Shown here: one piece after another, positions 10,601 through 21,732 of the stretch
How the letters are laid out: every line of letters begins with the position of its first letter
Numbering within the stretch: the first letter of the stretch is position 1
DNA from: Tulasnella sp. 424
Lineage: Eukaryota; Basidiomycota; Agaricomycetes; Cantharellales; Tulasnellaceae
DNA: 64,000 nt
Direction: 5' to 3'
Assembly (NCBI GenBank): GCA_019633425.1
Contig: WSUB01000038.1
Location: 186,001 to 250,000, forward strand
The notes under the pieces: generated by a model
Seen by the model: only the letters and a program-made list of their open reading frames with translations
The model's database searches: none
Told to the model about the DNA's origin: nothing
Program-made: the position numbers and the translations under genes

Positions 10601-12256
10601 ATCCACTCCCGCATCGGCAACGACAACGGCACTGCAAACGCGTTACTCGGCTTAGGCAATACCTATCGCGCTCAGTCGAGGAATCAGGAAGCGGAGAAGG
10701 CTTTCACGGAAGCGCACGACATCTGCTCTCGCATCGGGAATGACATCGGTACCGCAAACGCGTTGCAGGGCCTGGGACAAATCTATCGCGCTCAGTCGAG
10801 GAATGAGGAGGCGGAGAAGGCTTTCACAGAAGCGCACGAGATCCACTCACGCATCGGCAACGACAACGGTACTGCAAACGCGTTAGTCGGCTTAGGCAAT
10901 ACCTATCGCGCTCAGTCGAGGACTCAGGAGGCGGAGAAGGCTTTCACGGAAGCGCACGACATCCACTCTCGCATCGGCAACGACAACGGTACTGCAAACG
11001 CGTTAATCGGCTTAGGCAATACCTATCGCGCTCAGTCGAGGAATCAGGAGGCGGAGAAGGCTTTCACGGAAGCGCACGACATCCACTCTCGCATCGGCAA
11101 CGACAACGGTACTGCAAACGCGTTAATCGGCTTAGGCAATACCTATCGCGCTCAGTCGAGGAATCAGGAGGCGGAGAAGGCTTTCACGGAAGCGCACGAC
11201 ATCCACTCTCGCATCGGGGATGACATTGGTACCGCCAACGCGTTGGACGGCCTGGGAGAAATCTATCACGCTCAGTCGAGGAGTCAGGAGGCGGAGAAGG
11301 CTTTCACGGAAGCGCACGAGATTCACTCCCGCATCGGCAACGACAACGGCACTGCAAACGCGTTACTCGGCTTAGGCGATACCTATCGCAATCAGTCGAG
11401 GACTAGCGAGGCTGAAAAGGCTTTCAACCACGCCCACAACCTCTACTCTCGAATCGGAGACATCCAGGGCTCCGGGAACGCGTTACGCCTCCTCGGAATG
11501 CTTTATAGTGACCAGTGCAGATACGCCGATGCGGAGGCGTCCTACCGCCTAGCAGCCGCTTCTTATGAGGATGCTGAGGATGGTGACAGCAAAGCCCAAA
11601 CACTCCTAGCCCTCGGGCGAGATCATCATACTCAGCGCAGATATCCTGAGGCAGAGGAGGCAGTCATCGAAGCCCTTGCTATTCGGATCAGCATTGGCAA
11701 CGAAAACGGTCAAGCAGTCGCTTTGTCGCTCTTGGCACGGATTTTCGAATCTCAATCAAGGGTGGAGGAAGAAAAGGATGCGCTCATTCAAGCTGAAGTT
11801 ATATATGCCCGAATCGGCCGTGATGCATCTCGCGCTGCGACATTGGACCGGCTCGGCGATATCCACTTTGCTCAGGGCACGTACGACGAAGCTGAGGAGT
11901 GTTACCGCCTTGTTCAAGCTATCTTCTCAAACATGAACGACGTTCGCAGTGAAGCTACCGCGTCGCTCAGTCTTGGGAGGATGTACGTCCTCCAGGATCG
12001 ACACGACGAGGCGGAGGAGTGCTTCGCCGACGCGCGTGTTGCATACGCTAGCATTGGAGACGTGGAGGGTGAAGCCAAGGCGTTGGATGGATTGATGGGG
12101 GCAAAAGCTTTGCAAGGCAAATTTGTCGATGCGAAAGCTGCTTGTGTGGAGGCTCGCGAAATGTACGCGCAAATGGGGTGGCCGATGAGTGAGATGTGTG
12201 CCGACGTCTGGGAAATTCTCCAAGCTCAGGAGCAACCAAGCGGATCGATGTTATAA
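7642..12256 (+). CDS. Kinase-TPR protein A (26 TPRs)
   Basis: Exons 7642-7707, 7760-7978, 8030-8212, 8272-8346, 8403-8696, 8762-8968 and 9023-12256 join, all in phase 0, to about 1425 residues. The kinase-like domain (about 45-345) shows K-G-G-Q-G-V-V for the glycine loop, VAVKK (Lys78), C-helix Glu100, CHGDLK (Asp178), DFG (Asp196) and APE (255-257). HGD instead of HRD makes it a non-RD, TKL-like kinase, probably active. The 62-residue activation segment is unusually long. About 26 TPRs follow: one N-terminal, 19 nearly identical 40-residue units and six divergent C-terminal ones. The start is chosen because the 22-residue first exon is conserved in paralogs. No signal peptide or membrane helix is seen, so it is probably cytosolic. 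The ligand and target are unknown. Confidence 0.85.
9193..11470 (+). repeat. 120-bp coding minisatellite (TPR units of A)
   Basis: Nineteen tandem 120-bp units each encode 40 residues of the form A-N-A-L-x-G-L-G-x-x-Y-x-A-Q-S-R, then EAEKAFTEAH-x-IHSRIGN. Many neighbours differ at only a few bases; 10981-11100 and 11101-11220 differ only at the very end. The frame never breaks because the period is a multiple of three. Long antisense and alternative-frame openings over this stretch are by-products of the repeat. Confidence 0.95.
9901..10860 (+). repeat. 480-bp higher-order duplication in TPR array
   Basis: Four TPR units at 9901-10380 are repeated at 10381-10860 with, by eye, a single base difference (CTCTCGC near 10367 against CTCACGC near 10847). 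A fifth unit start (10861-10920) again matches 9901-9960. This points to a very recent unequal exchange or gene conversion of a four-unit block. Confidence 0.9.
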
Positions 12257-12297
12257 GCGGGTCTTTTCCAGTCACGGCGACCCACCGCCTTGATGAG

Positions 12298-12361
12298 GTA
12301 GGTATTCATGGGTCCATAGGTTATACCCCTTTTCACGTGGTTAATGCCTCTCGTTTTCCAG
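12298..12361 (+). other. Predicted intron in the 3' UTR of A
   Basis: A donor GTAGGT lies 41 bases after the stop codon and an acceptor TTTTCCAG ends at 12361. The equivalent pair is kept after genes B, C and F, although the flanking sequence is otherwise more diverged. A 3' UTR intron is therefore likely. No transcript evidence is available. Confidence 0.5.
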
Positions 12362-12802
12362 ACGATCTCCGTATTCCTCAACATCCCTTCCGATCACGTC
12401 CCATGTCACCCATTGTACATATTGCAAACGCCTCCCCTCATATGTTGCCGTTATGTCTTGTAGATCCATCGTTTTCGCAGCACGCGTACCCTCGTCTTCT
12501 CTTCGCCAAATGACACTTCTTCTTTTCGACCTTCGTCCAAGGGTCCTAGCCGGGCGACGTCCAACACCTCTCAAGTAAGGGTGCGAGCCTGCTGGAACGA
12601 TAGCCTCTGCACTCAAACGTAGTCCCTCAGGTGGTGGACGCTGCTCATTCCATAACTAAGATCCGAACAACCCTTTGTGGAAGACATTTGTGGGGTGTCA
12701 TGCCATCCCCTCCAGAGTGCTTCGCAAAGCTGGGGATGATTGCCTTTCGCAGCTGGTCCTAGGGATCCACGCGTCATATAAAATATTGAGATATCGTACC
12801 TA

Positions 12803-13430
12803 CTTGACTCAATTTCAGTACTGTCATACTGGCTCCGTGTAACTTATCGTCGAAAGAGTTACTCCGTTGATGGGGTTATATTCCTCCACCTGCCTGCCAC
12901 TTTTCCAGCCGCTTTTGACATCTCGACTACCCTCCGCAACGATTCTTTCCTATGTCCACTCGAAGCTAGTCACCGCAGAGGTCAAGAATTGGAACCACCA
13001 AGATTCCTTTCCTGGAATGTTCTCTCAGACGCCATTATGCAGGTATCAATTGCCGACCCAAATATATACTGTGCACGGTCCTCGATCCGTTGAGAATTTG
13101 GCATCCTTGTACTCGAACTCAGATGTCAGTGTGCGGCGGCCTTCTCGCGGCTCAGCGGACATCGCAGCGCGCTGGGGTGCTGGTCACAGGGACTCGGATC
13201 TTTGTCGCGGTCGACTTGGACCGGTTGGAGTTCGACCTTCAATGGGGCTGTGACGGGGGCTCAAGGTGATTGGTCGAATGCTGACGATCAGGGGAACCTT
13301 CCCAACTCCGAGCGAGACTCGTCAATCCGTGGGGTTATGGTCCCTTCGATTTCTTTCCTTCCCTTTGAGTTCAAATCGGATGTGGAGTGACGTAATCGCA
13401 CTCGTCACATAAAATGAACACAACACGTCT
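12803..13430. repeat. Spacer block shared downstream of A and D
   Basis: The segment starting TTGACTCAATTTCAGTACTG is found again from about 36473 to 37090 after gene D with only scattered differences, and a weaker version lies at 29110-29330 after gene C. It shows no long conserved open frame. It marks the downstream part of the duplicated unit. Confidence 0.75.
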
Positions 13431-13439
13431 TCAGCGTCA

Positions 13440-14880
13440 GGGGACAACTTGAATATTGGCATGTGGTGTTCCAACTGGAGGCGTTGTTTGCTCCTCTTCG
13501 TGGACCCTGAATCTCAATGTCAACTGCTCCCCAAGGATAGTGTTCCTTCCCTGCTTATACGGAGCCTCTTCCTTATTACATTCGCCCCCATCACCCTTTT
13601 GCCCGACTGCAGTCTCTGATGCGTCCTGAATCAAACACCCTCTGTCTCAGTTTCTAGAGACAAAAGCTCAGCTCTCCCCACCCAGTTCACATCGCACCCG
13701 CACCACCGTGCAGGAGCAGCCTTCAAGCTACACACGCTACAGCCTTTCAGCGACGCACGCGTAGATGTAACCAGTGAAACGGGCAAATGGAGACGGCCAT
13801 GGTTAACTTTGCCGATTCTTCATCTCGCCAGTCGGCGCATCTCACGGAGAGATTGTAGTTACTACGTCGCTATCGTCGATGGCCGCGGCGGTGCGGCATC
13901 CAGGTAGGTGGATGTATCACGTTGAATTTCTTTGCACCGAAGACTTGCTGACAATTTACACCGCGGCTTTTAGTTCTCTTGAACTATGTAAGAAATTAGT
14001 ACGATCGACTACTCCGTGCGTGTTCGCTGTCCGCGCTGTCGACGGCAACCAGGGTTCTCGATTCGTCGGGCCCCTCCACCATCGAGTCGCGCGGACTGAA
14101 TGCTGATTGAACTTCCAGGACTATTTTGCGGCCTCTCTCGGGTGGTGGATGGTTCTGGTGGTCCATTCTTCCTCAGCACTGAACTTCTCGTCAACCGTGA
14201 CGGCTTTCAGTGACGAGACGGCTCGCGGATGTTTCTGTAATCTCGACCAAGGAAGGTTGCTCCCAATTTTCTAGCACAAGCATCTACATTCTCCTCCAAG
14301 CGTAGCGTCTTGGCAAATCTCGCCGACAAGCGGAGCCAGAAGTTAACCTCTGAAGCAAGGCGACTTGAGGTTGTGGCTGCATAATATCAAGAGGACTTGG
14401 GTTCAGGAGCTTCTCGAAGGGAATTGGGAGGAGAGGAACGGTGACGACGACGAGGTAGAAAGAGAACGTATAAGGTCGAAGACCATCTTGAGGCCGCCAG
14501 GTAAAGATTCCGATGTCCTCGTCCTTCTCTTAAAACTTCGTTTGATGATATCGCCTTATAGCCGTCCAGTACTCGCCGACAGGGGATGCGATCTAGCAGC
14601 GCAACAACATTGGTTCCCTAGCATCAAACATACTACCAAGTTCACGAATGCTGGAACTCGCTGACTGTTCTTCCTCTCCGCAATTCGGCCGGACTCTGGG
14701 AAACCTTTCGCCGAACCTCGCTTCCTTTGCGACCCATGCTGTGACCTGCGCTTTCGTGTTCGATCCTAGGCACCGGTGTGTAATGCATACCACCTATCAC
14801 TTGACTCTATGCCGACACATTATTAATCCAGGTTCGGAAACCGGCCACGTCAGAGCAGCCGCTCTGCCCAAACCATAACA
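13440..14880 (+). pseudogene. Relic of co-duplicated gene Y, copy 1
   Basis: This region is paralogous to the spacers after C, D and E. Shared landmarks are CTGAATCTCAATGTCAACTG near 13508; a short opening from ATG 13787 reading METAMVNFADSSSRQSAH, stopped by TAG after 23 codons; an intron-like GTAGGT...TTTTAG at about 13903-13972; and a downstream frame with PPGKDSD and QQHWFP that ends early. The gene product is unknown. Frames differ between copies, so this copy looks dead. Confidence 0.45.
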
Positions 14881-15160
14881 TCCTCGTTCGCCCGTCGTCT
14901 TGACCACTCTCATCAACAAACCATCTCAACATCGGCCTGCCACCTGTCGATTATGCTGGGACGACGGTTCAAGATAACTACGTATCGGCGCCAGTCGCCG
15001 ACCGGCAAGCATTTCGCTCTTCCTACCGGACGGCGGGGGTAGCGGCTCGACTCGAGGAAGGTCTGTTCCAAGGGAGCGATCGGGTATGGGGGGTTGAAGG
15101 TGGCGTTAGGAGTGGGCGGAGAAATCTGAGGTTGAGGGGAAGATCTCGTTGCGGACGGTA
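14830..15160. repeat. Spacer block X, copy 1
   Basis: It matches 15980-16350 and, with deletions, 30330-30640. Landmarks are ATCGGCCTGCCACCTGTCGA, CGGCAAGCATTTCGCTC, GGGAGCGATCG and the GAGGTTGAGG-GGAAGATCTC end. On the minus strand both left copies read through with APLEQTF, SSR-x-PRRP-x-GRAKCLPV and WRRY. That frame is open but has no recognised family, and the third copy does not keep it. Confidence 0.65.
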
Positions 15161-15470
15161 ACGGGGACTGTCCCCCCTGTTCCAAGCGTTGATACCAACG
15201 TATTTGATCGGTGTGGGGTTCGTCGCCGAGTTCGCCAGCTGGCATCTGGAGGGAGGGCCTACCTAACTCACGATTGACGGCCTCACAACTACACCGCGGA
15301 AAGGATGAGGTCACTCCGTCGTCGGTCAGGAAACGTTGTATCGATTGGGAGAAAGAAGGACCATTATCCGGTGAGTCCTTGTGGGCGTGAAACAAGGTCC
15401 ATTGCTCTCGTTGCTAAGTTTTGCGTCCCACCACGGTTCGACAGAAGGAAAAAGCCCAAATTCCCGGGAG
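15161..15470. other. Junction sequence, no gene seen
   Basis: This stretch lies between block X copy 1 and the second gene-Y relic and has no counterpart in the other spacers that I could recognise. It contains a donor-like CCGGTGAGTC near 15370 but no supported exon. It may mark the breakpoint where a kinase-TPR unit was removed. Confidence 0.3.
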
Positions 15471-15979
15471 CTCCAAAAGCCACGCCAAAAGTACCCATCA
15501 AAAGCCAGACGACTTGAGCTCATGATCGCATATGACGCCAGGAGGGTCCGGGTTCGGGAAACCGGTCGAAGGGAATTGGGGAAGGGGAGAAGCTTCACGC
15601 TAAAACGATGAGGCAGAACGGAGGACAGGGAACGAGTAAGGTCTGAGTCCACTTTAAGTTCGCTTAGCCAAGATTTCGACTTCCACCTCTCCCTTCACCC
15701 TTCATCGGACCATCTCACCTTTGTGGCTTTCCGGTACTCTCCAGCAAACACCAGAGCTAATAATGCAACCAAAGTTGGTTTCCCGGCATCAAGTGTACTA
15801 TCAGGTAACAAATGCTAGGACTAGCTGGACTGTTCTTGCTCTCTGCGATCCGGCAACAGTCCGGGGAACCTTTCGTCGAGCTTCCCTTCCCTCGCGACCG
15901 ATGCTGTGGGCCAACTGCTCAGCTTCGATCTTACGAAAGTGGTGAGTAGGATCGGTTCTGTCAATACCGCCTATCACTT
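15471..15979 (+). pseudogene. Relic of gene Y, copy 2 (3' part)
   Basis: Only the 3' half is present. It aligns with 14390-14830 and 29850-30280: GGGTTCGGGAAACC, then GGAATTGGG, a CAAGATTTCGAC word, GGTTTCCCGGCATCAA, and the TTTCGTCGAGC...CTTCCCTCGCGACC end followed by a GTGAGTAGG donor near 15941. Stops and frame changes interrupt every frame. Confidence 0.4.
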
Positions 15980-16350
15980 GACTTGGTGCTGACGCTTGGT
16001 TGATCCAGGTTCAGCAGCGGCTTCGTCCGAGCAGACGCTCTGCCAAACTATCACATCCGCTTTAGCCCCATCTCCTTAACCACCCTCACCAACGATCCAT
16101 CTCCACATCGGCCTGCCACCTGTCGATTCTGCTGGACGACCTTTCAAGATAACTCCGTATCGGCGCCAGTTGCTGACTGGCAAGCATTTCGCTCGTCCTG
16201 CCGGACGACGGGGGCAGCGGCTCGACTTGATGAAGGTCTGTTCCAAGGGAGCGATCGCGTGTGGGGGGTTGAAGGCGGCGTTAGGAGGGTGCAGAGAATC
16301 CGAGGTTGAGGGGAAGATCTCGTTGCGGGAGATGGTTATCCCAAATTCCG
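15980..16350. repeat. Spacer block X, copy 2
   Basis: Second copy of the block at 14830-15160, with the same order of landmarks ending in GGTTGAGGGGAAGATCTCGT. Two copies between one pair of genes is unusual here; elsewhere only one is found (30330-30640). Confidence 0.65.
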
Positions 16351-17775
16351 TTTCCAGAACCTGGAAGTTTCGGGAGTCAGGTTGCAGCAGCGGTTTCGAT
16401 AGATCCCATTGCGGAGCTCGCATTCAAAGAAGCCGATGATGCTTACCACCGAGGAGCAGTTTCTCCCTGCAAACCTGAATGCCATCATCCTCCACGTTGG
16501 TTCATTCGTCCCAGCTTGGCGATTTTCGAGCTCGAGGCTGGAGGTTTTCTTGGACGGAACCGGGTTTCGGGAAGCTCGTAGGCGACATCGTAGAACTGCT
16601 TCAGGGGAGGAAGAGTTGGCGAAAGCATGGCGCAAACAGCGGAGGCAGTCGTAGATCTAGTTTGTGATCGGATGTTTGGCCAGTTCATCGTCGAGAACGG
16701 GGTCGGATAATATGAATTTCATTGGACGCGTTGTGCTCGTCTCAGTCGCCTTACCCCAGCTCCGGACACATACGTCGTCCGGTACACTGGTAATGTGAAT
16801 GATGAAACCCTGTTACATGACCTACTTCTCAGATCGTTGACCCGCAGATATCGGATTTATGTCGACCAGTATGCATTAAGGTTCACCGTCGATCTGATCT
16901 TCACCATTCGGAGGACTCCCTGTAACATTTCCTCTCCATATCCATCCCGGGGAACAGCGGGCTCCTGGTCGAATTTGACTCCCTAATTAATCTAAATATG
17001 GCATCCGCTCATTTTACTGCAAGTTTTCGACTTCGATGCCTTGCTTCGGCGGCGACCTCCGTCCTACCTTGCTCCGGATGGATTGGCAACGAATCCAAAG
17101 GAACCTTCGTCGGTCAATCGGATCGTCTTCGGAAGCGTGCCGTTCGCGTGGACGGTAGCCTTGCGTTGGCTCCCCGCGAAGGACTTGAACACGAACACTG
17201 GGGTTTATCGAACGGATTTAAAAGGGTACTGGGACGATCTATTGGTACAATGGCGCATCCACAGCTTTGAACCTGTCATCGCGGTGAGGGGCGAGAGGGC
17301 CACCCTCCTCGCTCCTCGCTTCGGCGACTGCAAAATCCATAGGAGGGGAGATGATTGGCGTCACGCGAGCCTGTGGCTTATCTCAATTCGGAAGGGCCGT
17401 GGAAGGAACAGCCTGCCCAGCGAAAAGAAATCCTTCTTTAAAGCAATAGAAACCGGGGACGGGGAATTAAAAGCGACTGCCTGGCTAGATTGGGCGATTA
17501 CAATCTCGGAGCTACTTTGGGGGCTTGCAGGGCACCTTTCCGCTGGGGATTCGAAATAGAAGCTGTTGGTTCAGGACGGCAGCAGGACACAAATGTTCGG
17601 ATGTGCTTACGATTGCACAAGCGGTTATGCAAGTGGCAGAATATTCTACAAAAGCTGCTTAAGTCTAACTTGGTTGAAGTGGGTAAAAGCATTACTATGA
17701 GAAGGTCTCCGAAGGGGGTTCACGCCGTGAGACGAACAAAGCTAAACAAAGCGGTGCATAGAACATCGGAAGTTT
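16351..17775. repeat. Distal upstream spacer of gene B
   Basis: Paralogous to the upstream spacers of A and D. The longest open frame is 17041-17559 (172 codons). It contains LPAKDLNTNTGVY and FEPVIAVRGERATLL, which recurs upstream of D as LPAKDVKTNIGVY and FEPAIAIRGREG. The match at protein level between copies hints at an old coding exon. No start, splice signals or known family support a gene today. Confidence 0.5.
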
Positions 17776-18211
17776 CTATCTCATGAGACCCTCCCTTGCA
17801 CGAACCATGACATTACCTCCGCTCTGGACAAGAGCACCCATGTTTCTCTCCGAAAAGAAGTCTTCCGGGTTTTTGGTATTGACCGGCTGTGTGCCGAATA
17901 ATGAGGCACGAGCCGCCGTTCAAACGTAAATCCCTCACCGGGATTGTTGCTTCGAACGGGGAATTCCATGATCGAAGGATATTGTGACTTTATGCATGTT
18001 TTGTGCGGACAATTGTGGAGGTGAGGTTTGTGGAACCCTGCGTTCGTGCCCTTTATTTTGAAAGCTAAGCTGGAGCTGAGGTTGGTCCTCAGAGCTCATT
18101 CGTCCCTCAGTTTCACTCTGCCTCTCACTCTGAGCTATCCCACTCTGCTCCCTCGCCCCACTTCAAATTTTCCGAGCCCACCGCATCTTCCCCTCACCGA
18201 AACCTCATTAA
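17776..18211 (+). promoter_or_regulatory. Conserved upstream block of gene B
   Basis: Same layout as the block upstream of A: GAGACCCTCCCTTGCACGAA near 17783, the CTTCCGGGTTTTTGGTATTG word, GGAGGTGAGGTTTGTGGA near 18015, and an AT-rich CTTTATTTTGAAAG at about 18051, some 160 bp before the ATG. Confidence 0.55.
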
Positions 18212-21200
18212 ATGGTGGAGTCTGACTCGACGACGTCCCAGCTCGCCGGAGACGGCGACCAAAAGCTAAAACATGCTGTAAGGGTATTTCACGACTTGAG
18301 AGAACGAATGCTGACATAGTATCTTCAAGCGAGATATCCTTAGTGGGATGTCCTCCCGTCGAATCGATCCGGCCAGAATCAAAACGACAGAAACCCAACC
18401 GGGCATAAAAAGCGGTCAAGGTGTTGTTGTCATTGGAACACTTAGTCCCCCCAGAGCAAGGAAGGAAGGGGAACCTGAAACTAAAGTGGCCTTGAAGAAG
18501 CTTGAATGGAAGCGGGAGGATGCGGAAGAGTCTGCAAAGTTTTTCAAGGTATCGTCGGCTGTGTTGACTGGGCTCATTGTTCTAACTGCTCGTTCTTAGT
18601 CTTTCGTCAACGAACTCAGTCTGATGGAATCACTTTCGCACCCGAATATTATTATGCTCATTGGATTCGTTGAAGACATGCAGAAAGGCGACGCTTGGAT
18701 GATTTTGCCCTGGGAAGGGAATGGCAACGTTCGAGAATTTTTGCAGTCAGGGGAGTGGGAGATTCCAGAACGTATATCTCTGGTGAGTGCGATCTACAAT
18801 GCTACGGAATATTTTGGTCACTGAGTTTTTGGTATATGTAGATTCAAGATACAGCGAAGGGATTGGAGTACTTGCATAGCCGACAACCCCCAATTTGTCA
18901 CGGTGACCTCAAATCTGTGCGTTCTCTGAGTTTTTCTCAGAGACTTTGACCTAACATAATAGTCCTTCAGTTTAACATCCTAGTCAACTCCTCCTACCAT
19001 GCTGTTATCACCGACTTTGGGTCGGCCCGTATTAGACGAGACCTCGCACCAGAGAAAATGGACAATAGGTCGGCTTGGGCCGCGGGCTTTGGGGACACAG
19101 CCACTGAGCCGATATCCCCAAAGGTCCAGTTCAACCCTTCCACTCTGGAGCTCACCTTGACCGGGCCGAAGTTCTCTCTACGTTGGACAGCTCCCGAGGT
19201 GCTGAATAACGGGACCCAAGATTTACCTAGCGACATGTGGGCTTTGGGGTGGGTTGCCTGGGAGGTGAGTCGGGCACGGTTCAGTTTCTGGCCATCTTCC
19301 GTTAACTTACAACTGTGGCGACATGTCAGGTTGTAACTGGGAAGATCCCCTTTGACGGTCTCAATCTCGAGTCGGTCATTATAGTACATGCCATTAAGGG
19401 GAAATTGCCGGAGATTCGGAAGGACGCCAACCTGTCCCTTGTTCTCAAGCTCTGCAGTCTGATGACGGATTGTTGGCTCTCAAATCCTGCGAAAAGGATC
19501 CAGGCTTTGACCTTTCAGCGAAAGGTTGACAAGATGGTGAGCTCTTCGGTATAGAGTGAGGGAATCGATTTCTGAAATGAATCTCTTCAAGCCTTCTGTG
19601 ACTCCTTCGGGTTATTCCGCCGGTGGTCAGAAAGTTCGGTCTGCTCACCTGCTCCTCGAGCTCGGCAGAACATACAACCTTCAGGACGACCTAGAAAAGG
19701 CCGAGTTCCATTTCCGGTCATCCCTTGATGTTGCGAGGCGAACGAAAAATAGTTTGGCGATGGCGAACGCCTTGCATTGCCTTGGGGGTGTTCACCACGC
19801 TCAATCAAGGCATTCGGAGGCGGAGAAGGCTTTCACGGAAGCGCACAAAATACAATCTCGCATCGGGAATGACGTGGGTACCGCAAACGAGTTGCAGGGC
19901 TTGGGGAATGTTTATCGCGCTCAGTCGAGGAGTCAGGAGGCGGAGAAGGCTTTCACGGAAGCGCACGAAATACAATCTCGCATCGGAAATGACGTGGGTA
20001 CCGCAAATGCGTTGCAGGGCCTGGGGAATGTGTATTGCGATCAGTCGAGGAACCGGGAGGCGGAGAAGGCTTTAAAGGAAGCGCACGAGATTCACTCCCG
20101 CACCGGGAATGACCTGGGTACTGCCAACACGTTGTTGGGCCTGGGGAATATTTATCGCGCTCAGTCAAGGGGTCAGGAGGCGGAGAAGGCTTTCACGGAA
20201 GCGCGCGACATCTACTCCCGCATTGGGAATGACGTGGGTGCCGCAAACGCGTTGTACGGCCTGGGGGAAATCTATCGCACTCAGTCGAGGAATCAGCAGG
20301 CTGAGAAGGCTTTCATGGAAGCGTATGACATCCACTCTCGTATCGGGAACGACATGGGTGCCGCAAGCGCGTTGGACGGTCTGGGAGAAGTGTATCACAT
20401 TCAGTCGAGGAATCAGGAGGCGGAGAAGGCTTTGACGGAAGCGCACGAAATCCACTCTCGCATCGGGAGTGACACGGGTACCGCAAACGCGTTGGACGGT
20501 CTGGGAGAAATCTATCGCGCTCAGTCGAGGTATTCAGAGGCGGAGAAGGCTTTCACGCAAGCGCACGACATCCACTCTCGCATTGGGAATGGCATGGGGG
20601 CCGCAAACGCGTTGCAGGGCCTGGGAGAAATCTATCGCGATCAGTCGAGAAATCGGGAGGCGGAGAAGGCTTTCACGGAAGCGCGCGAGATTCACTCCCG
20701 CATCGGCAACGACCAGGGCACTGCAAACGCGTTAGTCGGCTTAGGCAATACCTATCGCACTCAGTCGAGGACTAGCGAGGCTGAGAAGGCGTTCAGCGAC
20801 GCACACAACATCCACTCTCGAATCGGAGACATCCAGGGCACCGGGAACGCGTTACGCTGTCTCGCAATACTTTATAGTAACCAGTGCAGATACGACGATG
20901 CGGAGGCGTCCTACCGTCTAGCAGCAGCTTCCTATGATGATGCTGGGGACGTTGACAGCAAAGCCCAAACACTCCTAGCCCTCGCCGAAGATTATCATAC
21001 CCAGCGCAGGTATCCCGAGGCGGAGGAAGCTGCCACTGAAGCCCTTGCCATTTGGATCAGAATTGGCGACGAGGAATTTCAAGCGGGCGCTTTGTCGCTT
21101 TTGGCACGGATCTTCCAATCTCAATCAAGGAGTAACGAAGAAAATGATGCGCTCATTCAAGCTGAAGTTCTATATGCCCGAATCGGCCATGATTCATCTC

Positions 21201-21625
21201 GCGCAAAGACATTGGACCGGCTCGGCGATATCCACTTCGCTCAGGGCACGTACGACGAAGCAGAGGAGTGCTACCGCCTTGCTCAAGCTTTATTCTCAAG
21301 CATGGACGACGCTCGTGGTGAAGCCATCGAGTTGCTTGGTCTCGGAGGGTTATACGTTCTCCAGGATCGACACAAGGAGGCGGAGGAGTGCTTCGCCGAC
21401 GCGCGTGCAGCATATGCTAAGATTGTCGACGTGGAGGGTGAAGCCAAGGCGTTGGATGGCTTGATATGGGTACACGCCCTGCAAGGCAAATGTTTGGATG
21501 CGAAGGCTGCTTGTGTGGAGGCTCGAGAAATGTACGCGCAAATGGGCAGGCCGATGAGTGAGATGTGCGCAGACGTTTGGACATTTCTCCAAAGTCAGGG
21601 GCAACCAAGCGGATCGATGTTATAA
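18212..21625 (+). CDS. Kinase-TPR protein B (16 TPRs)
   Basis: Exons 18212-18277, 18330-18548, 18600-18782, 18842-18916, 18971-19264, 19330-19536 and 19592-21625 give about 1025 residues. The kinase residues are intact: VALKK (Lys78), Glu100, HGD (Asp178), DFG (Asp196) and APE. Intron 4 starts with GTGCGT, a weaker donor. Intron 6 is 55 nt with an in-frame stop, so it must be spliced here, which fixes the same intron in the paralogs where it could be read through. Sixteen TPRs follow: one N-terminal, nine consensus and six divergent C-terminal units. The closest relatives are A and D. The protein ends in the shared tail P-S-G-S-M-L. Confidence 0.85.
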
Positions 21626-21668
21626 AGCGGGTCTTTTGCAGTCATGGCGACCCACCGTCTTTGATGAG

Positions 21669-21732
21669 GTAGGTATTAATGGGTCCGTAGGCTATCGCAC
21701 TTTTCACATGGTTGGTGACTCTCGTTTTCCAG
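21669..21732 (+). other. Predicted intron in the 3' UTR of B
   Basis: Donor GTAGGTATTAATGGG and acceptor CGTTTTCCAG correspond exactly to the predicted 3' UTR intron after gene A (same 64-nt length, 43 bases after the stop). Confidence 0.5.

Noticed and set aside
9193..11470. Regular direct repeats suggesting CRISPR or satellite DNA
   Set aside because: The period is 120 bp without spacers, and each unit codes a clean TPR inside a spliced eukaryotic gene.
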